Below are positions 23,843 to 33,320 of a DNA stretch of 64,000 nt, piece after piece (position 1 is the stretch's first letter; every line of letters starts with the position of its first letter). The stretch is taken from contig NZ_QEKM01000001.1 in the NCBI RefSeq assembly GCF_003096555.1, positions 248,001 to 312,000 on the forward strand, read 5' to 3'. Below the pieces are notes generated by a model. The model searched no databases. It saw only the letters and a list, made by a program, of their open reading frames with translations, and was not told the DNA's origin. The DNA is from Simplicispira sp. 125. Lineage in GTDB: Bacteria > Pseudomonadota > Gammaproteobacteria > Burkholderiales > Burkholderiaceae_C. The position numbers and the translations under genes are program-made.

Positions 23843-25167
23843 TGGCCACCAGGGTGCAGCCCTTGCTGGTGGATGGGGTGGACGCATGGCTGGAGGCATT
23901 CACGCAGCCCAGCGTATTGATCGAACTGGGCGTGCTCGCCCTGTGCGCCGTGCTGGCTTGGGCGCTGGTGTCTGTGCTGCGCCGGGGCGCACGCACGACC
24001 GATGCCCGCTCCATACTGTTTGGCCGCAATGTGATCGATGGTGTTTTGTTTCCGCTGGTGCTGCTGGCGTTGGCCTATGTTGCGCGCACCCTGGTGCAGC
24101 AATGGATGCCGCTGGCGGCGTTTGCCGTGGCGATCCCTGTGCTGGTGGCCTTGGTGGTCATCCGCATGGGGGTCAAAGTGCTGCAGGCCGCTTTTCCGCA
24201 GGCGGGCTGGGTGCGGCCGATCGAGCGCAGCATTTCCTGGCTGGCCTGGCTGGTCATGGTGCTGTGGGTCACAGGCTTGCTGCCCATGGTGCTGCAAGAG
24301 CTGGGCGAAATCACCTGGAAGGTGGGCAACAGCACGCTGTCGGTACGCACCCTCATCGAAGGCACGCTGACAGCGGCGGCGGTGCTGCTGCTGTCCTTGT
24401 GGTTGTCGGCCGCCATCGAGGCCCGCTTGCTGCGTTCGGCCACGGGCGGCGAACTGTCGCTGCGCAAGGCCGTCAGCAACGCTACCCGTGCGCTGCTGGT
24501 TTTTGTGGGTCTGATCGTGGCCTTGTCTGCCGTGGGTATCGACCTGACGGCGCTGTCGGTACTGGGCGGTGCCATTGGCGTTGGAGTGGGTTTGGGCTTG
24601 CAGAAGCTGGCGGCGAACTATGTGAGCGGCTTTGTCATCCTTGCCGAACGCAGCATACGCATCGGTGACAACGTGCGCGTGGACGGGTTTGAGGGGCGCG
24701 TTACGGATATCAAGTCGCGCTACACGGTCATCCGGTCGCTTGGAGGCCGTGAATCCGTCGTACCCAACGAGATGATCACCACCAGCCGGGTTGAGAACCT
24801 CACCCTGGCGGACCCGCGTGTCTGGTCCTCGACCGTGGTCAGCGTGGGTTACGACAGCGACGTGGACTTGGTCTTGCGCCTGCTTGCCGATGCCACGCTG
24901 GAGAGCAGCCGCGTCCTGCGCGATCCCGCCCCTAGCGTGGCGCTGTCGGCCTTCGGTGCCGACGGGCTCGAATTCACCGTGGGGTTCTGGATTGCCGACC
25001 CCGAGAATGGACAGATGGGTTTGCGCTCCCAGGTTAATCTGGCCATTCTGCGGTCCTTGCGGGCGCACGGTATCGACATCCCCTTTCCCCAGCGGGTGCT
25101 GCATTTGACGGGCGCTGCTCCGGGGCAGATGCCCCTGGCGGGCTCAGACCGGGCGCTGGCCGACTAA
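23842..25167 (+). CDS. MscS-type mechanosensitive ion channel protein
   Basis: A 441-residue membrane protein. About five hydrophobic segments precede the pore helix region LGGAIGVGVGLGLQKLAANYVSGFVILAERSI near residue 240, the conserved MscS TM3. The beta domain IRIGDNVRVDGFEGRVTDIKSRYTVIRSLGGRESVVPNEMI and an alpha/beta C-terminal domain follow. These channels open under membrane tension and release solutes during osmotic downshift. The real start is the ATG at 23842, overlapping the TGA of the previous gene. The C terminus ends just before the etf promoter region. Confidence 0.9.
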   Translation: MATRVQPLLVDGVDAWLEAFTQPSVLIELGVLALCAVLAWALVSVLRRGARTTDARSILFGRNVIDGVLFPLVLLALAYVARTLVQQWMPLAAFAVAIPVLVALVVIRMGVKVLQAAFPQAGWVRPIERSISWLAWLVMVLWVTGLLPMVLQELGEITWKVGNSTLSVRTLIEGTLTAAAVLLLSLWLSAAIEARLLRSATGGELSLRKAVSNATRALLVFVGLIVALSAVGIDLTALSVLGGAIGVGVGLGLQKLAANYVSGFVILAERSIRIGDNVRVDGFEGRVTDIKSRYTVIRSLGGRESVVPNEMITTSRVENLTLADPRVWSSTVVSVGYDSDVDLVLRLLADATLESSRVLRDPAPSVALSAFGADGLEFTVGFWIADPENGQMGLRSQVNLAILRSLRAHGIDIPFPQRVLHLTGAAPGQMPLAGSDRALAD

Positions 25168-25293
25168 AGTGCTGGACAAGCAGGGGGCCTGCTGGCCTAT
25201 AATCGCCAAAAAGCACGATCGTTCTTTTTTTTGTCATCAGGTTCTGGCAAAGAGTCTCGTGCTTTCGCTGCACTGCGGCATAAAATGTTCTGG

Positions 25294-25309
25294 TTTACGT
25301 AAACGTCAA
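25294..25309. promoter_or_regulatory. Candidate LiuR-type operator before etfBA
   Basis: TTTACGTAAACGTCAA, 27 bp before the etfB start codon. Its reverse complement, TTGACGTTTACGTAAA, shares TGACGTTTACGT with the palindrome at 46284-46297 in front of the MerR-type regulator cluster. A possible -10 TAAAAT lies just upstream at 25281-25286, which would place the site as a repressor block. Regulator identity is inference. Confidence 0.55.
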
Positions 25310-25335
25310 TTCAATCAACTTTAGGAGCCGCAGCA

Positions 25336-26085
25336 ATGAAGGTTTTGGTCCCTGTCAAGCGCGTGGTGGATTACAACGTGAAGGTCCGCGTCAAGTCGGA
25401 CGGCACGGGTGTAGACATCGCCAACGTGAAGATGAGCATGAATCCCTTTGACGAAATCGCCGTCGAAGAGGCCGTGCGCCTGAAGGAAAAAGGCGTGGTC
25501 ACCGAAGTCATTGCTGTTTCGTGCGGCGTGGCCCAATGCCAGGAAACCCTGCGCACGGCCATGGCCATCGGCGCAGACCGTGCCATCCTGGTCGAAACCA
25601 CCGAGGAACTGCAACCCCTGGCTGTGGCCAAGCTGCTCAAGGCCCTGGTGGACAAAGAGCAACCCGGGCTCATCATTCTGGGCAAACAGGCCATCGACGA
25701 CGACGCCAACCAGACGGGTCAAATGTTGGCAGCCTTGGCCGATCTGCCCCAGGCGACTTTTGCCTCCAAGGTCGAGATCAATGGCGACAAGGTCAGCGTC
25801 ACCCGTGAGGTGGATGGCGGCCTGGAGACCTTGTCACTGTCTCTGCCTGCCGTGGTCACGACCGACCTGCGCCTGAACGAGCCGCGCTACGTCACCTTGC
25901 CCAACATCATGAAGGCGAAGAAGAAGCCGCTCGACATCGTCAAGCCTGAAGACCTGGGGGTCGATGTTGCACCGCGCCTCAAGACCATCAAGGTATCCGA
26001 GCCTGCCAAGCGCGGCGCCGGCATCAAGGTGGCAGACGTGGCCGCCCTGGTCGAAAAGCTCAAGAACGAAGCCAAAGTCATCTAA
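25336..26085 (+). CDS. etfB: Electron transfer flavoprotein subunit beta
   Basis: A 249-residue ETF small subunit. [26 protein letters not shown] at the start and the family signature [31 protein letters not shown] near residue 155 are diagnostic. It binds AMP and, with EtfA, carries electrons from acyl-CoA dehydrogenases to the ETF-quinone oxidoreductase. AGGAG lies before the ATG. etfA follows after 12 bp, and several acyl-CoA dehydrogenase genes in this window are natural electron donors. A palindromic operator lies in its leader. Confidence 0.97.
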   Translation: MKVLVPVKRVVDYNVKVRVKSDGTGVDIANVKMSMNPFDEIAVEEAVRLKEKGVVTEVIAVSCGVAQCQETLRTAMAIGADRAILVETTEELQPLAVAKLLKALVDKEQPGLIILGKQAIDDDANQTGQMLAALADLPQATFASKVEINGDKVSVTREVDGGLETLSLSLPAVVTTDLRLNEPRYVTLPNIMKAKKKPLDIVKPEDLGVDVAPRLKTIKVSEPAKRGAGIKVADVAALVEKLKNEAKVI

Positions 26086-26097
26086 GGAGAACAAAAA

Positions 26098-27030
26098 ATG
26101 ACCGCACTCGTTATCGCAGAACACGACAACGCCAGCATCAAGGGCGCCACGCTCAACACCATCACTGCCGCTGTGCAGTGCGGTGGTGACGTGCATGTGC
26201 TTGTGGCCGGACACAACGCCGCCGCCGCCGCCGCCGCCGCCGCCCAGGTGGCTGGCGTCGCCAAGGTGCTGCACGCCGACAGCGCAGCCCTCGAACAGGG
26301 CCTGGCCGAGAACGTTGCCGCCCAGGTGCTGGCCGTTGCCAGCAGCTACAGCCACATCCTGTTCCCCGCCACCGCGGCTGGCAAGAACGTAGCCCCGCGC
26401 GTGGCCGCCAAGCTCGACATGGGCCAGATCAGCGAAATCAGCAAGGTGGTCAGCGCCGACACGTTCGAGCGCCCCATCTACGCCGGTAACGCCATTGCCA
26501 CCGTGCAGAGCCTTGACGCCACCAAGGTCATCACCGTGCGCACGACCGGTTTCGACGCCGCTGCTGCCACCGGTGGCAGCGCCTCCGTGGAGAGCCTGGC
26601 CGCTGTCGCCGACTCCGGCAAGAGCAGCTTCGTGGGCCGCGAAATAGCCAAGAACGATCGCCCAGAACTGACCGCAGCCAAGATCATCGTCTCGGGTGGC
26701 CGGGCACTGGGCAGCAAGGAAAAGTTCGACGAAGTCATGACTCCGCTGGCCGACAAGCTGGGCGCTGCCATTGGTGCCAGCCGTGCTGCAGTGGATGCAG
26801 GCTACGCCCCCAACGACCTGCAAGTGGGGCAAACCGGCAAGATCGTGGCGCCGCAGCTCTACATTGCCGCAGGCATCTCGGGCGCCATCCAGCACCTGGC
26901 CGGCATGAAGGACTCCAAGGTGATCGTGGCGATCAACAAGGATCCCGAAGCGCCGATCTTCAGCGTGGCCGACTACGGCCTGGAAGCCGACCTGTTCACG
27001 GCCGTGCCGGAACTGGTCAAGGCCCTGTAA
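26098..27030 (+). CDS. etfA: Electron transfer flavoprotein subunit alpha
   Basis: A 310-residue FAD-binding ETF subunit. The C-terminal FAD domain shows [91 protein letters not shown], the family signature, with split FAD contacts. AAGGAGAACAAAAA precedes the ATG. An odd feature is a run of nine GCC codons (26218-26244) that gives nine alanines at residues about 41-49 in the N-terminal domain. The gene is followed by a strong terminator. Confidence 0.97.
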   Translation: MTALVIAEHDNASIKGATLNTITAAVQCGGDVHVLVAGHNAAAAAAAAAQVAGVAKVLHADSAALEQGLAENVAAQVLAVASSYSHILFPATAAGKNVAPRVAAKLDMGQISEISKVVSADTFERPIYAGNAIATVQSLDATKVITVRTTGFDAAAATGGSASVESLAAVADSGKSSFVGREIAKNDRPELTAAKIIVSGGRALGSKEKFDEVMTPLADKLGAAIGASRAAVDAGYAPNDLQVGQTGKIVAPQLYIAAGISGAIQHLAGMKDSKVIVAINKDPEAPIFSVADYGLEADLFTAVPELVKAL

Positions 27031-27050
27031 AGCACTGTCGTGCGCGAAAA

Positions 27051-27076
27051 GGCATCGCTTGCGATGCCTTTTTTTT
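27051..27076 (+). terminator. Rho-independent terminator after etfA
   Basis: Stem GGCATCG / CGATGCC with loop CTTG at 27051-27068, then eight T residues. It ends the etfBA transcript before the acyl-CoA dehydrogenase gene, which probably has its own promoter. Confidence 0.85.
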
Positions 27077-27102
27077 GACTTTTGCATCTCCCGGAGAACC
27101 CC

Positions 27103-28893
27103 ATGAGCTACACCGCCCCCGTCAAGGACATGCTGTTCAACATGCAGCACCTGGCCCACATCGAACAGGTCGCACAGATTCCAGGCTTTGAGGACGCAGG
27201 CCTGGACACGGCCACCGCCGTGCTCGAGGAGTGCGCCAAGTTCACCGAGGGTGTGCTGGCACCGCTGAATTTCGAGGGGGACAAGAATCCCTCGTCCTGG
27301 AAGGACGGCGTTGTGACAGCCACGCCTGGCTTCAAGGATGCCTTCCGTCAGCTCACCGAAGGTGGCTGGCAGGGTCTGCAGCATCCACAGGACTTTGGTG
27401 GCCAGGGCCTGCCCAAGACCATTGGCGCAGCCTGCATGGAGATGCTCAACAGCGCCAACATGAGCTTTGCGTTGTGTCCGCTGCTGACCGACGGCGCCAT
27501 CGAAGCGTTGTTGACAGCTGGCAGCGACGAGCTCAAGGCCATCTATCTGGAAAAACTCATTTCCGGCCAATGGACCGGCACCATGAATCTGACCGAGCCG
27601 CAGGCCGGCTCTGACCTGGCGCTGGTGCGCACCAAGGCCGAGCCGCAGCCCGACGGCACCTACAAGGTCTTCGGCACCAAGATTTTCATCACCTGGGGCG
27701 AGCACGACATGGCCGAGAACATCGTCCACCTCGTGCTGGCCCGTGTGCAGGGCGCGCCCGAGGGCGTCAAGGGCATCAGCCTGTTTGTTGTGCCCAAGTT
27801 CCTGGTGAACAAGGACGGCAGCCTGGGCGCGCGCAACGACGCGCACTGCGTCAGCATCGAGCACAAGCTGGGCATCAAGGCCAGTCCCACGGCCGTGCTG
27901 CAGTTTGGCGACCACGGCGGCGCCGTGGGCTACCTCGTGGGCCAGGAAAACCGTGGCCTCGAGTACATGTTCATCATGATGAACGCCGCCCGCTATGGCG
28001 TCGGTATCCAGGGCATCGCCATCGCCGAGCGCGCCTACCAGAAGGCCGTGCAGTACGCTAAGGACCGCGTGCAGAGCCGCCCCGTGGACGGCAGCATCAA
28101 CGCCAGCGCGGCCATCATCCACCACCCCGACGTCAAGCGCATGCTCATGACCATGCGCGCCACCACCGAAGGCTGCCGCGCCATGGCCAGCACGGCCGCT
28201 GCCGCCTACGACGCGGCGCACCACCACCCGGACGCCGAGGTGCGCAAGGAAAACGCCACGTTCTATGAATTCATGGTGCCGCTGGTCAAGGGCTATAGCA
28301 CCGAGATGAGCATCGAGGTTGCAAGCCTGGGCGTGCAGGTGCACGGCGGTATGGGTTTCATTGAGGAAACCGGTGCGGCCCAGTACTACCGTGACGCAAA
28401 AATTTTGACCATCTACGAGGGTACGACCGCCATCCAGGCCAACGACCTTGTGGGCCGCAAGACGGCGCGCGACGGTGGCCAGACTGCCCGTGGCGTGGCT
28501 GCTCAGATCGCCCAGACTGAAAGCGAATTGCAGGCCAGTGGAACCCCTGCGGCCCTGGCCATGGCCAGTCGCCTGGGCGCTGCGCGCAAGGCTTTTCTGG
28601 ACGTGGTGGACTTTGTTTGCGGCGGCGCCAAGGCATCGCCCAATGCGGTGTTTGCTGGTAGCGTGCCCTACCTTATGTTGGCGGGTAATTTGGTGGCGGG
28701 CTGGCAAATGGCCCGCGCGCTGCTGGTGGCGCAGGAACTGTTGCACAAGGGACAGGACGAGGCCTTTATGCGTGCCAAGATTGCCACAGCGCAGTTCTAT
28801 GCAGAACACATCCTGGTCAAGGCGGCCGGTTTGCGCGACAGCATCGTTGAAGGCGCTGACAGCGTAACGGCCCTTGCGCTGGATTCGTTCTAA
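27103..28893 (+). CDS. Acyl-CoA dehydrogenase with C-terminal extension
   Basis: A 596-residue flavoenzyme of the long acyl-CoA dehydrogenase type (about 200 residues longer than the classical family). The substrate and FAD region MNLTEPQAGSDLALVRTKAEP lies near residue 160, FVVPKFLVNKDG near 228, and VQVHGGMGFIEETGAAQYYRDAKILTIYEGTTAIQANDLVGRK near 410, where the Glu of the TIYEGTT block is the likely catalytic base. A helical C-terminal domain follows (AFLDVVDFVCGGA...). It sits directly after etfBA, its electron acceptor. CCGGAGAACCCC precedes the ATG at 27103. The chain length of its substrate cannot be read from sequence. Confidence 0.93.
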   Translation: MSYTAPVKDMLFNMQHLAHIEQVAQIPGFEDAGLDTATAVLEECAKFTEGVLAPLNFEGDKNPSSWKDGVVTATPGFKDAFRQLTEGGWQGLQHPQDFGGQGLPKTIGAACMEMLNSANMSFALCPLLTDGAIEALLTAGSDELKAIYLEKLISGQWTGTMNLTEPQAGSDLALVRTKAEPQPDGTYKVFGTKIFITWGEHDMAENIVHLVLARVQGAPEGVKGISLFVVPKFLVNKDGSLGARNDAHCVSIEHKLGIKASPTAVLQFGDHGGAVGYLVGQENRGLEYMFIMMNAARYGVGIQGIAIAERAYQKAVQYAKDRVQSRPVDGSINASAAIIHHPDVKRMLMTMRATTEGCRAMASTAAAAYDAAHHHPDAEVRKENATFYEFMVPLVKGYSTEMSIEVASLGVQVHGGMGFIEETGAAQYYRDAKILTIYEGTTAIQANDLVGRKTARDGGQTARGVAAQIAQTESELQASGTPAALAMASRLGAARKAFLDVVDFVCGGAKASPNAVFAGSVPYLMLAGNLVAGWQMARALLVAQELLHKGQDEAFMRAKIATAQFYAEHILVKAAGLRDSIVEGADSVTALALDSF

Positions 28894-28894
28894 A

Positions 28895-28966
28895 TTTTGC
28901 TATGAAAACAATAGCTTGCTGCGCTCTTGAATAGGGCGTTACAGGCTCATTTCACTCATATTTTTA
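28895..28966. repeat. Dispersed GCTAT stem-loop repeat, copy 4 (after acyl-CoA dehydrogenase)
   Basis: The sequence is GCTATGAAAACAATAGCTTG, CGCTCTTGAATAGGGCG, ACAGGC and a TTTCACTCATATTTTT tail. It begins one or two bases after the stop codon of the dehydrogenase and ends in a T-run, so it could serve as its terminator. It lies about 18 bp before the next start codon. Confidence 0.75.
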
Positions 28967-28983
28967 ATTCTGCGAAAGTTGCC

Positions 28984-29940
28984 ATGTCCAAACTGCCACC
29001 GGTTCTGCAAAAGCTCTCGCTGCCCGTCATTGGGTCGCCCTTGTTCATCATCAGCAACCCCCAGTTGGTGATCGAGCAATGCAAGGCCGGCATTGTGGGC
29101 GCCATGCCCTCGCTCAATGCCCGTCCTGCCGAACAGTTGGACGAATGGCTGGCCGAGATCACCGAAACCCTGGCCGCCTGGGACAAGGCGCACCCGGAGC
29201 AACCCGCAGCGCCGTTTGCCATCAACCAGATCGTGCACAAGAGCAACGACCGGCTGGAGCACGACATGCAGGTCTGCGCCAAGTACAAGGTGCCGATCGT
29301 CATCACCAGCCTGGGTGCGCGTGAAGACGTGAACCAGGCGGTGCACGCCTGGGGTGGCATCGTGCTGCACGACATCATCAACAACAAGTTTGCGCACAAG
29401 GCCATCGAGAAGGGGGCCGATGGCCTGATCGCAGTGGCAGCAGGCGCAGGTGGCCATGCCGGGGTGAAGAGCCCCTTTGCCCTGGTGCAGGAAATCCGCC
29501 AGTGGTTCGACGGCCCGCTGGCGCTCAGCGGCGCCATCGCCACGGGCGATGCTGTGCTGGCGGCACAAGCCATGGGCGCTGATTTTGGCTACATCGGCTC
29601 GGCCTTCATCGCGACGGAAGAAGCGCGCGCCAGCGATGCTTACAAGCAGGCCATCGTCGATGGGAATTCAGACGACATCGTCTACAGCAACCTGTTCACA
29701 GGCGTGCACGGCAACTACCTGGCACCGTCGATCCGAGCGGCGGGCATGGACCCTGACAATCTGCCCGAGTCCGATCCGAGCAAGATGAATTTTGGTGGCA
29801 ACTCCACCAAGGCCTGGAAGGACATCTGGGGCTGCGGCCAGGGCATTGGCGCAGTGCAGGCTGTGACGACCACAGCGGCGCTGGTGGCTCGTTTGCGCGA
29901 CGAATACAAGGCTGCGCGAGCGCGTTTACTGGCCGCCTGA
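28984..29940 (+). CDS. Nitronate monooxygenase (2-nitropropane dioxygenase) family protein
   Basis: A 318-residue FMN-dependent TIM-barrel protein. [39 protein letters not shown] near the N terminus is typical of class I-like nitronate monooxygenases. The phosphate-binding [11 protein letters not shown] near residue 153, [34 protein letters not shown] near 180 and a late [10 protein letters not shown] complete the pattern. It may oxidise nitronates or act as an enoyl reductase-like flavoenzyme on acyl-CoA; the location between an acyl-CoA dehydrogenase and acsA favours a lipid-related role. The start at 28984 is chosen by similarity, because upstream codons lie in the repeat. Confidence 0.88.
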   Translation: MSKLPPVLQKLSLPVIGSPLFIISNPQLVIEQCKAGIVGAMPSLNARPAEQLDEWLAEITETLAAWDKAHPEQPAAPFAINQIVHKSNDRLEHDMQVCAKYKVPIVITSLGAREDVNQAVHAWGGIVLHDIINNKFAHKAIEKGADGLIAVAAGAGGHAGVKSPFALVQEIRQWFDGPLALSGAIATGDAVLAAQAMGADFGYIGSAFIATEEARASDAYKQAIVDGNSDDIVYSNLFTGVHGNYLAPSIRAAGMDPDNLPESDPSKMNFGGNSTKAWKDIWGCGQGIGAVQAVTTTAALVARLRDEYKAARARLLAA

Positions 29941-30068
29941 TCGGGCTGCGGCTGTCCCGCCGACTCGGCGGGTGGCAAAACGGGGCTGTGAGGGCCCAGT
30001 CAGTAGCATGTAAGTGCGTGCATGGACAGTCTCGGGTGAACCTTCACCGATTTTCAGGAGACACACCC

Positions 30069-32066
30069 ATGAGCGCGCCATCGAATGCCATTGAATCCAC
30101 TCTGGTGGAAAACCGCGTTTTCCCACCTGCGGACGCCACCGTGCAGGCCGCCCGCGTTTCCGGTATGCCTGCCTACGAGGCCCTGTGCGCCGAAGCCGAA
30201 GCGGACTACGAGGGCTTCTGGGCGCGCCTGGGCCGCGAGCACCTGCAGTGGACCAAGCCGTTCACGCAGACCCTGGACGAATCCAATGCGCCGTTTTACC
30301 AGTGGTATGCAGACGGCGAGCTCAATGCCTCGGCCAACTGCCTCGATCGCCACATGGGCACGCCCGCCGAGAACAAGACCGCCATCATCTTCGAGGCCGA
30401 TGACGGCTCGGTGACCCGTGTCACCTACAAGGAGCTGCTGGTGCGGGTCAGCCGCTTCGCCAATGCACTCGCTGCGCTGGGCGTGGGCAAGGGCGATCGC
30501 GTGCTGATCTACATGCCCATGACCATCGAAGGCGTGGTGGCCATGCAGGCCTGTGCGCGCCTTGGCGCCATCCACAGCGTGGTGTTTGGCGGTTTCTCGG
30601 CCAAGGCTGTGCATGAGCGCGTCATTGACGTGGGCGCCAGTGTCGTCATTACCGCCAACGCCCAACTGCGCGGCGGCAAGGAGTTGCCCCTCAAGGCCAT
30701 CATCGACGAAGCCCTGGCCATGGGCAATTGCGAGAACGTGCGCAACGTGCTGGTGTTCGAGCGCACCAAGACGGCCTGCAACATGGTGGCCGGGCGCGAC
30801 CTCACTTTCAGCCAGGCGATGGAAGGCCAGTCCGACATTTGCGAGCCGGTCGCCGTGGGCGCCGAACATCCGCTGTTTATCCTCTACACCTCGGGCTCGA
30901 CGGGCAAGCCCAAGGGTGTGCAGCACAGCACCGCGGGCTACTTGATGTGGGCCAAGGCCACCATGGAGTGGACCTTCGATATCCAGCCCAGCGACGTGTT
31001 CTGGTGCACGGCCGACATCGGCTGGATCACTGGCCATACCTATGTCACCTACGGCCCCTTGGCTGCAGGGGCTACGCAGATCATTTTTGAGGGCATCCCC
31101 ACCTACCCGAACGCTGGTCGCTTCTGGCAGATGATTGAGCGCCACAAGTGCACGGTGTTCTACACAGCCCCCACAGCGATCCGCTCGCTCATCAAGTCGG
31201 CCGATGCTGATCCCGCGGTGCATCCTGCGCGTTCGGATCTGTCGAGCCTGCGCATCCTGGGTAGCGTGGGCGAGCCTATCAATCCCGAAGCCTGGATGTG
31301 GTACTACAAAAACGTCGGTGGCGAGCGTTGCCCCGTGGTGGACACGTTCTGGCAGACCGAAAACGGTGGCCATGTCATCACTCCGCTGCCTGGCGCGACG
31401 CCGCTGGTGCCCGGCAGCTGCACGCTACCCTTGCCCGGCATCATGGCCGCCATCGTGGACGAAACGGGCAATGACATTCCTAATGGCTCGGGTGGCATGC
31501 TGGTCATCAAGCGCCCCTGGCCCAGCATGATCCGCACGATCTGGGGTGACCCGGAGCGCTTCAAGAAGAGCTATTTTCCCGATGAGATGGGTGGCACGAC
31601 GTACCTCGCTGGCGATGGCGCGGTGCGCAGCGCTGATCGTGGCTACTTCCGCATCACGGGCCGCATCGACGACGTGCTCAACGTCTCGGGCCACCGTATG
31701 GGCACCATGGAAATCGAATCGGCCCTGGTAGCAAAGACGGATCTGGTGGCAGAAGCCGCTGTGGTGGGGCGCCCCGACGATGTGACGGGCGAAGCCATCT
31801 GCGCCTTCGTGGTGCTCAAGCGCAGCCGCCCCACGGGCGAGGAAGCCAAGCAGATCGCCAAGGAGTTGCGCGACTGGGTGGCCAAGGAAATCGGCCCCAT
31901 CGCCAAGCCCAAGGACATCCGCTTCGGCGACAACCTGCCCAAGACCCGCAGCGGCAAGATCATGCGCCGCTTGCTGCGCTCCATCGCCAAGGGCGAAGCC
32001 ATCACCCAAGACACAAGTACGTTGGAGAATCCGGCGATTCTTGATCAATTGGCTGAAACCAATTGA
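30069..32066 (+). CDS. acsA: Acetate-CoA ligase (acetyl-CoA synthetase)
   Basis: A 665-residue AMP-forming synthetase that converts acetate, ATP and CoA to acetyl-CoA. The ATP-binding P-loop-like motif is [24 protein letters not shown] near residue 270, the acyl pocket [22 protein letters not shown] near 318, and the hinge region [28 protein letters not shown] near 525. The C-terminal acetylatable Lys is in [17 protein letters not shown] near 622, the site controlled by protein acetylation in this family. TTTTCAGGAGACACACCC precedes the ATG. Together with aceA at the window end it would support growth on acetate. The stop codon lies in a palindrome that is duplicated downstream. Confidence 0.95.
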   Translation: MSAPSNAIESTLVENRVFPPADATVQAARVSGMPAYEALCAEAEADYEGFWARLGREHLQWTKPFTQTLDESNAPFYQWYADGELNASANCLDRHMGTPAENKTAIIFEADDGSVTRVTYKELLVRVSRFANALAALGVGKGDRVLIYMPMTIEGVVAMQACARLGAIHSVVFGGFSAKAVHERVIDVGASVVITANAQLRGGKELPLKAIIDEALAMGNCENVRNVLVFERTKTACNMVAGRDLTFSQAMEGQSDICEPVAVGAEHPLFILYTSGSTGKPKGVQHSTAGYLMWAKATMEWTFDIQPSDVFWCTADIGWITGHTYVTYGPLAAGATQIIFEGIPTYPNAGRFWQMIERHKCTVFYTAPTAIRSLIKSADADPAVHPARSDLSSLRILGSVGEPINPEAWMWYYKNVGGERCPVVDTFWQTENGGHVITPLPGATPLVPGSCTLPLPGIMAAIVDETGNDIPNGSGGMLVIKRPWPSMIRTIWGDPERFKKSYFPDEMGGTTYLAGDGAVRSADRGYFRITGRIDDVLNVSGHRMGTMEIESALVAKTDLVAEAAVVGRPDDVTGEAICAFVVLKRSRPTGEEAKQIAKELRDWVAKEIGPIAKPKDIRFGDNLPKTRSGKIMRRLLRSIAKGEAITQDTSTLENPAILDQLAETN

Positions 32067-32221
32067 TCAAGCAGCCGCCGCAAGGCGGCAGGCGCATGGC
32101 GCCTTCGCCGGATTCGGAGAGCACTCATGTCGCGCAGCGACGTGATGTGTTCGCCAAAATCCCGTTAGTTTCAATCAATTGGCTGAAACCAATTGATCAA
32201 GCAGCCGCCGCAAGGCGGCAG
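32044..32221. repeat. 48-bp direct repeat of the acsA 3' end
   Basis: Bases 32044-32091 recur exactly at 32174-32221. Each unit contains a large hairpin (TTGATCAATTGG / CCAATTGATCAA around the acsA stop in the first unit) and a second one, GCCGCC GCAA GGCGGC. The 82 bp between the units hold no gene that I can support. The layout looks like a duplicated terminator. Confidence 0.8.
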
Positions 32222-32245
32222 CGCGCAGCGCGTTTTGGCTGAATA

Positions 32246-32273
32246 AAAAAGGGGCGTCGCGAGGCGCCTTTTT
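32246..32273 (+). terminator. Terminator after the acsA repeat region
   Basis: An A-run, GGGGCGTCGCGAGGCGCC and a T-run form a hairpin flanked by A and T tracts, able to work in both directions. It ends transcription from acsA. Confidence 0.7.
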
Positions 32274-32298
32274 CTTATGTGGCGACAACCACAAACAA

Positions 32299-32333
32299 AA
32301 ACCGCCGCGTCCTTGGCAGGGTTGCGGCGGTTT
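32299..32333 (-). terminator. Terminator downstream of the cytochrome c gene
   Basis: AAACCGCCGC (32299-32308) pairs perfectly with GCGGCGGTTT (32324-32333). It lies about 50 bp after the stop of the minus-strand cytochrome gene and 100 bp or more after acsA, so it can stop either transcript. Confidence 0.65.
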
Positions 32334-32381
32334 CGGGGGGGGCTGCCAACGGGTTGGCAAACCGTGTGACCAAAGACCGAA

Positions 32382-32687
32382 TTACTTGAGCGACAGAACC
32401 CAGTCGACCAGCTTCTTGGCTTCGGCTTCGTTGACCTGGGCGTTAGCGGGCATGGGCACTGGGCCCCACACGCCTTTGCTGCCCTTCATGACGTGGGTGA
32501 TCAGGGTCGCTTCAGCGTCTTTCTGGCCAGCATACTTTTTTGCCACTTCCTTGTAGGCAGGGCCCACGAGCTTCTTGTCCACTGCGTGGCAGGCCATGCA
32601 GTTCTTGGACTTGGCCAGCGCCTCATCGGCCAAGGCAGGAGCGGCAACAGCCAGCGTCATAGCGAGGGTAATCAGGGTGCGCTTCAT
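32382..32687 (-). CDS. Class I cytochrome c (c551/c552-like)
   Basis: A 101-residue periplasmic cytochrome. The signal peptide is [20 protein letters not shown], cut before DEALAKS. Haem attachment is CMACH near residue 30, with the axial Met in [11 protein letters not shown] near 79 and the closing helix LVDWVLSLK. The size and the [12 protein letters not shown] spacing match the small c551/c8-type donors that carry electrons to oxidases or nitrite reductase. It could feed the cbb3 oxidase encoded at 56-59 kb. GAGGAAAG precedes the ATG. It is a single gene, divergent from the small Trp-rich protein gene. Confidence 0.92.
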   Translation of the reverse strand: MKRTLITLAMTLAVAAPALADEALAKSKNCMACHAVDKKLVGPAYKEVAKKYAGQKDAEATLITHVMKGSKGVWGPVPMPANAQVNEAEAKKLVDWVLSLK

Positions 32688-32786
32688 CGTGGTCTTTCCT
32701 CTGGGTTGGGTTACATTGATGCAACGCGATTGTAATGACTCAGGTTGACTGCAGCCATACCATTACGGCATCTTTTGAGGATTATC

Positions 32787-33029
32787 ATGTACATGCTTGG
32801 CTTGGGAATCATTCTGGCACTTCTCAAATACCTTGAAATCGGCCCTGTTGCCGCATGGTCTTGGTGGTGGGTGCTGACACCGTTTGGCCTGACATTTTTG
32901 TGGTGGGCCTGGGCCGACAGCACCGGCTATACCAAGCGCAAAGCGATGGAAAAAATGGACCAACGCAAGCAGGACCGTATCGACAAGCACAAGGAAGCGC
33001 TGGGCATGCGCCCGCGCAAGCCGCGCTAA
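32787..33029 (+). CDS. Small Trp-rich protein (TIGR04438-like)
   Basis: An 80-residue membrane protein with two hydrophobic helices (MYMLGLGIILALLKYLEIG and WSWWWVLTPFGLTFLWWAWAD), then a highly charged tail (KRKAMEKMDQRKQDRIDKHKEAL). The Trp-rich motif matches the small Trp-rich protein family of Burkholderiales, whose function is unknown. The ATG at 32787 follows GAGGATT. Its TAA stop overlaps the first bases of a 114-bp inverted-repeat element. Confidence 0.85.
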   Translation: MYMLGLGIILALLKYLEIGPVAAWSWWWVLTPFGLTFLWWAWADSTGYTKRKAMEKMDQRKQDRIDKHKEALGMRPRKPR

Positions 33030-33142
33030 GAGCGACTCACAAAACGTTTCTGGCGTCGTTGCCGCATCTTGTCGTAATACCCGTACTGCCTGCGACACAG
33101 CGCCTCGCCAGAACCGCTTCGCTGGGTTTTGTGATCCGCTCT
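33029..33142. repeat. 114-bp terminal-inverted-repeat element, copy A
   Basis: It starts AGAGCGACTCACAAAACG and ends GTTTTGTGATCCGCTCT, imperfect inverted ends with a second inner pair TTCTGGCG / CGCCAGAA. Relatives occur at 51790-51904 and, as a half copy, at 53093-53139. It has no coding capacity and starts within the stop codon of the preceding gene, like a small non-autonomous mobile element or terminator repeat. The remaining 178 bp to ilvD hold only presumed promoter sequence, and I see no gene there. Confidence 0.75.
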
Positions 33143-33320
33143 AAAAGCCGGTGCCTGTAGTGCTGGCGTAGTCTTTTGATACCGCGAGCGAACCCGGTTC
33201 GCGTTGTGCATGACCCTGTTGCGGTTGTGCTGGTCTTTGTCGCACGGCTTGGTCGGAAAATCCCTGCGACATAATCAAAAATTCCCTTTTATTTAACCGC
33301 CCCACGGACGATTCGACACC

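Noticed and set aside
25834..28809. 991-codon open frame antisense to etfBA and the acyl-CoA dehydrogenase gene
   Set aside because: It mirrors three well-identified genes. Long antisense frames are expected from the codon bias of GC-rich DNA, and the His/Gly-rich text matches no protein.
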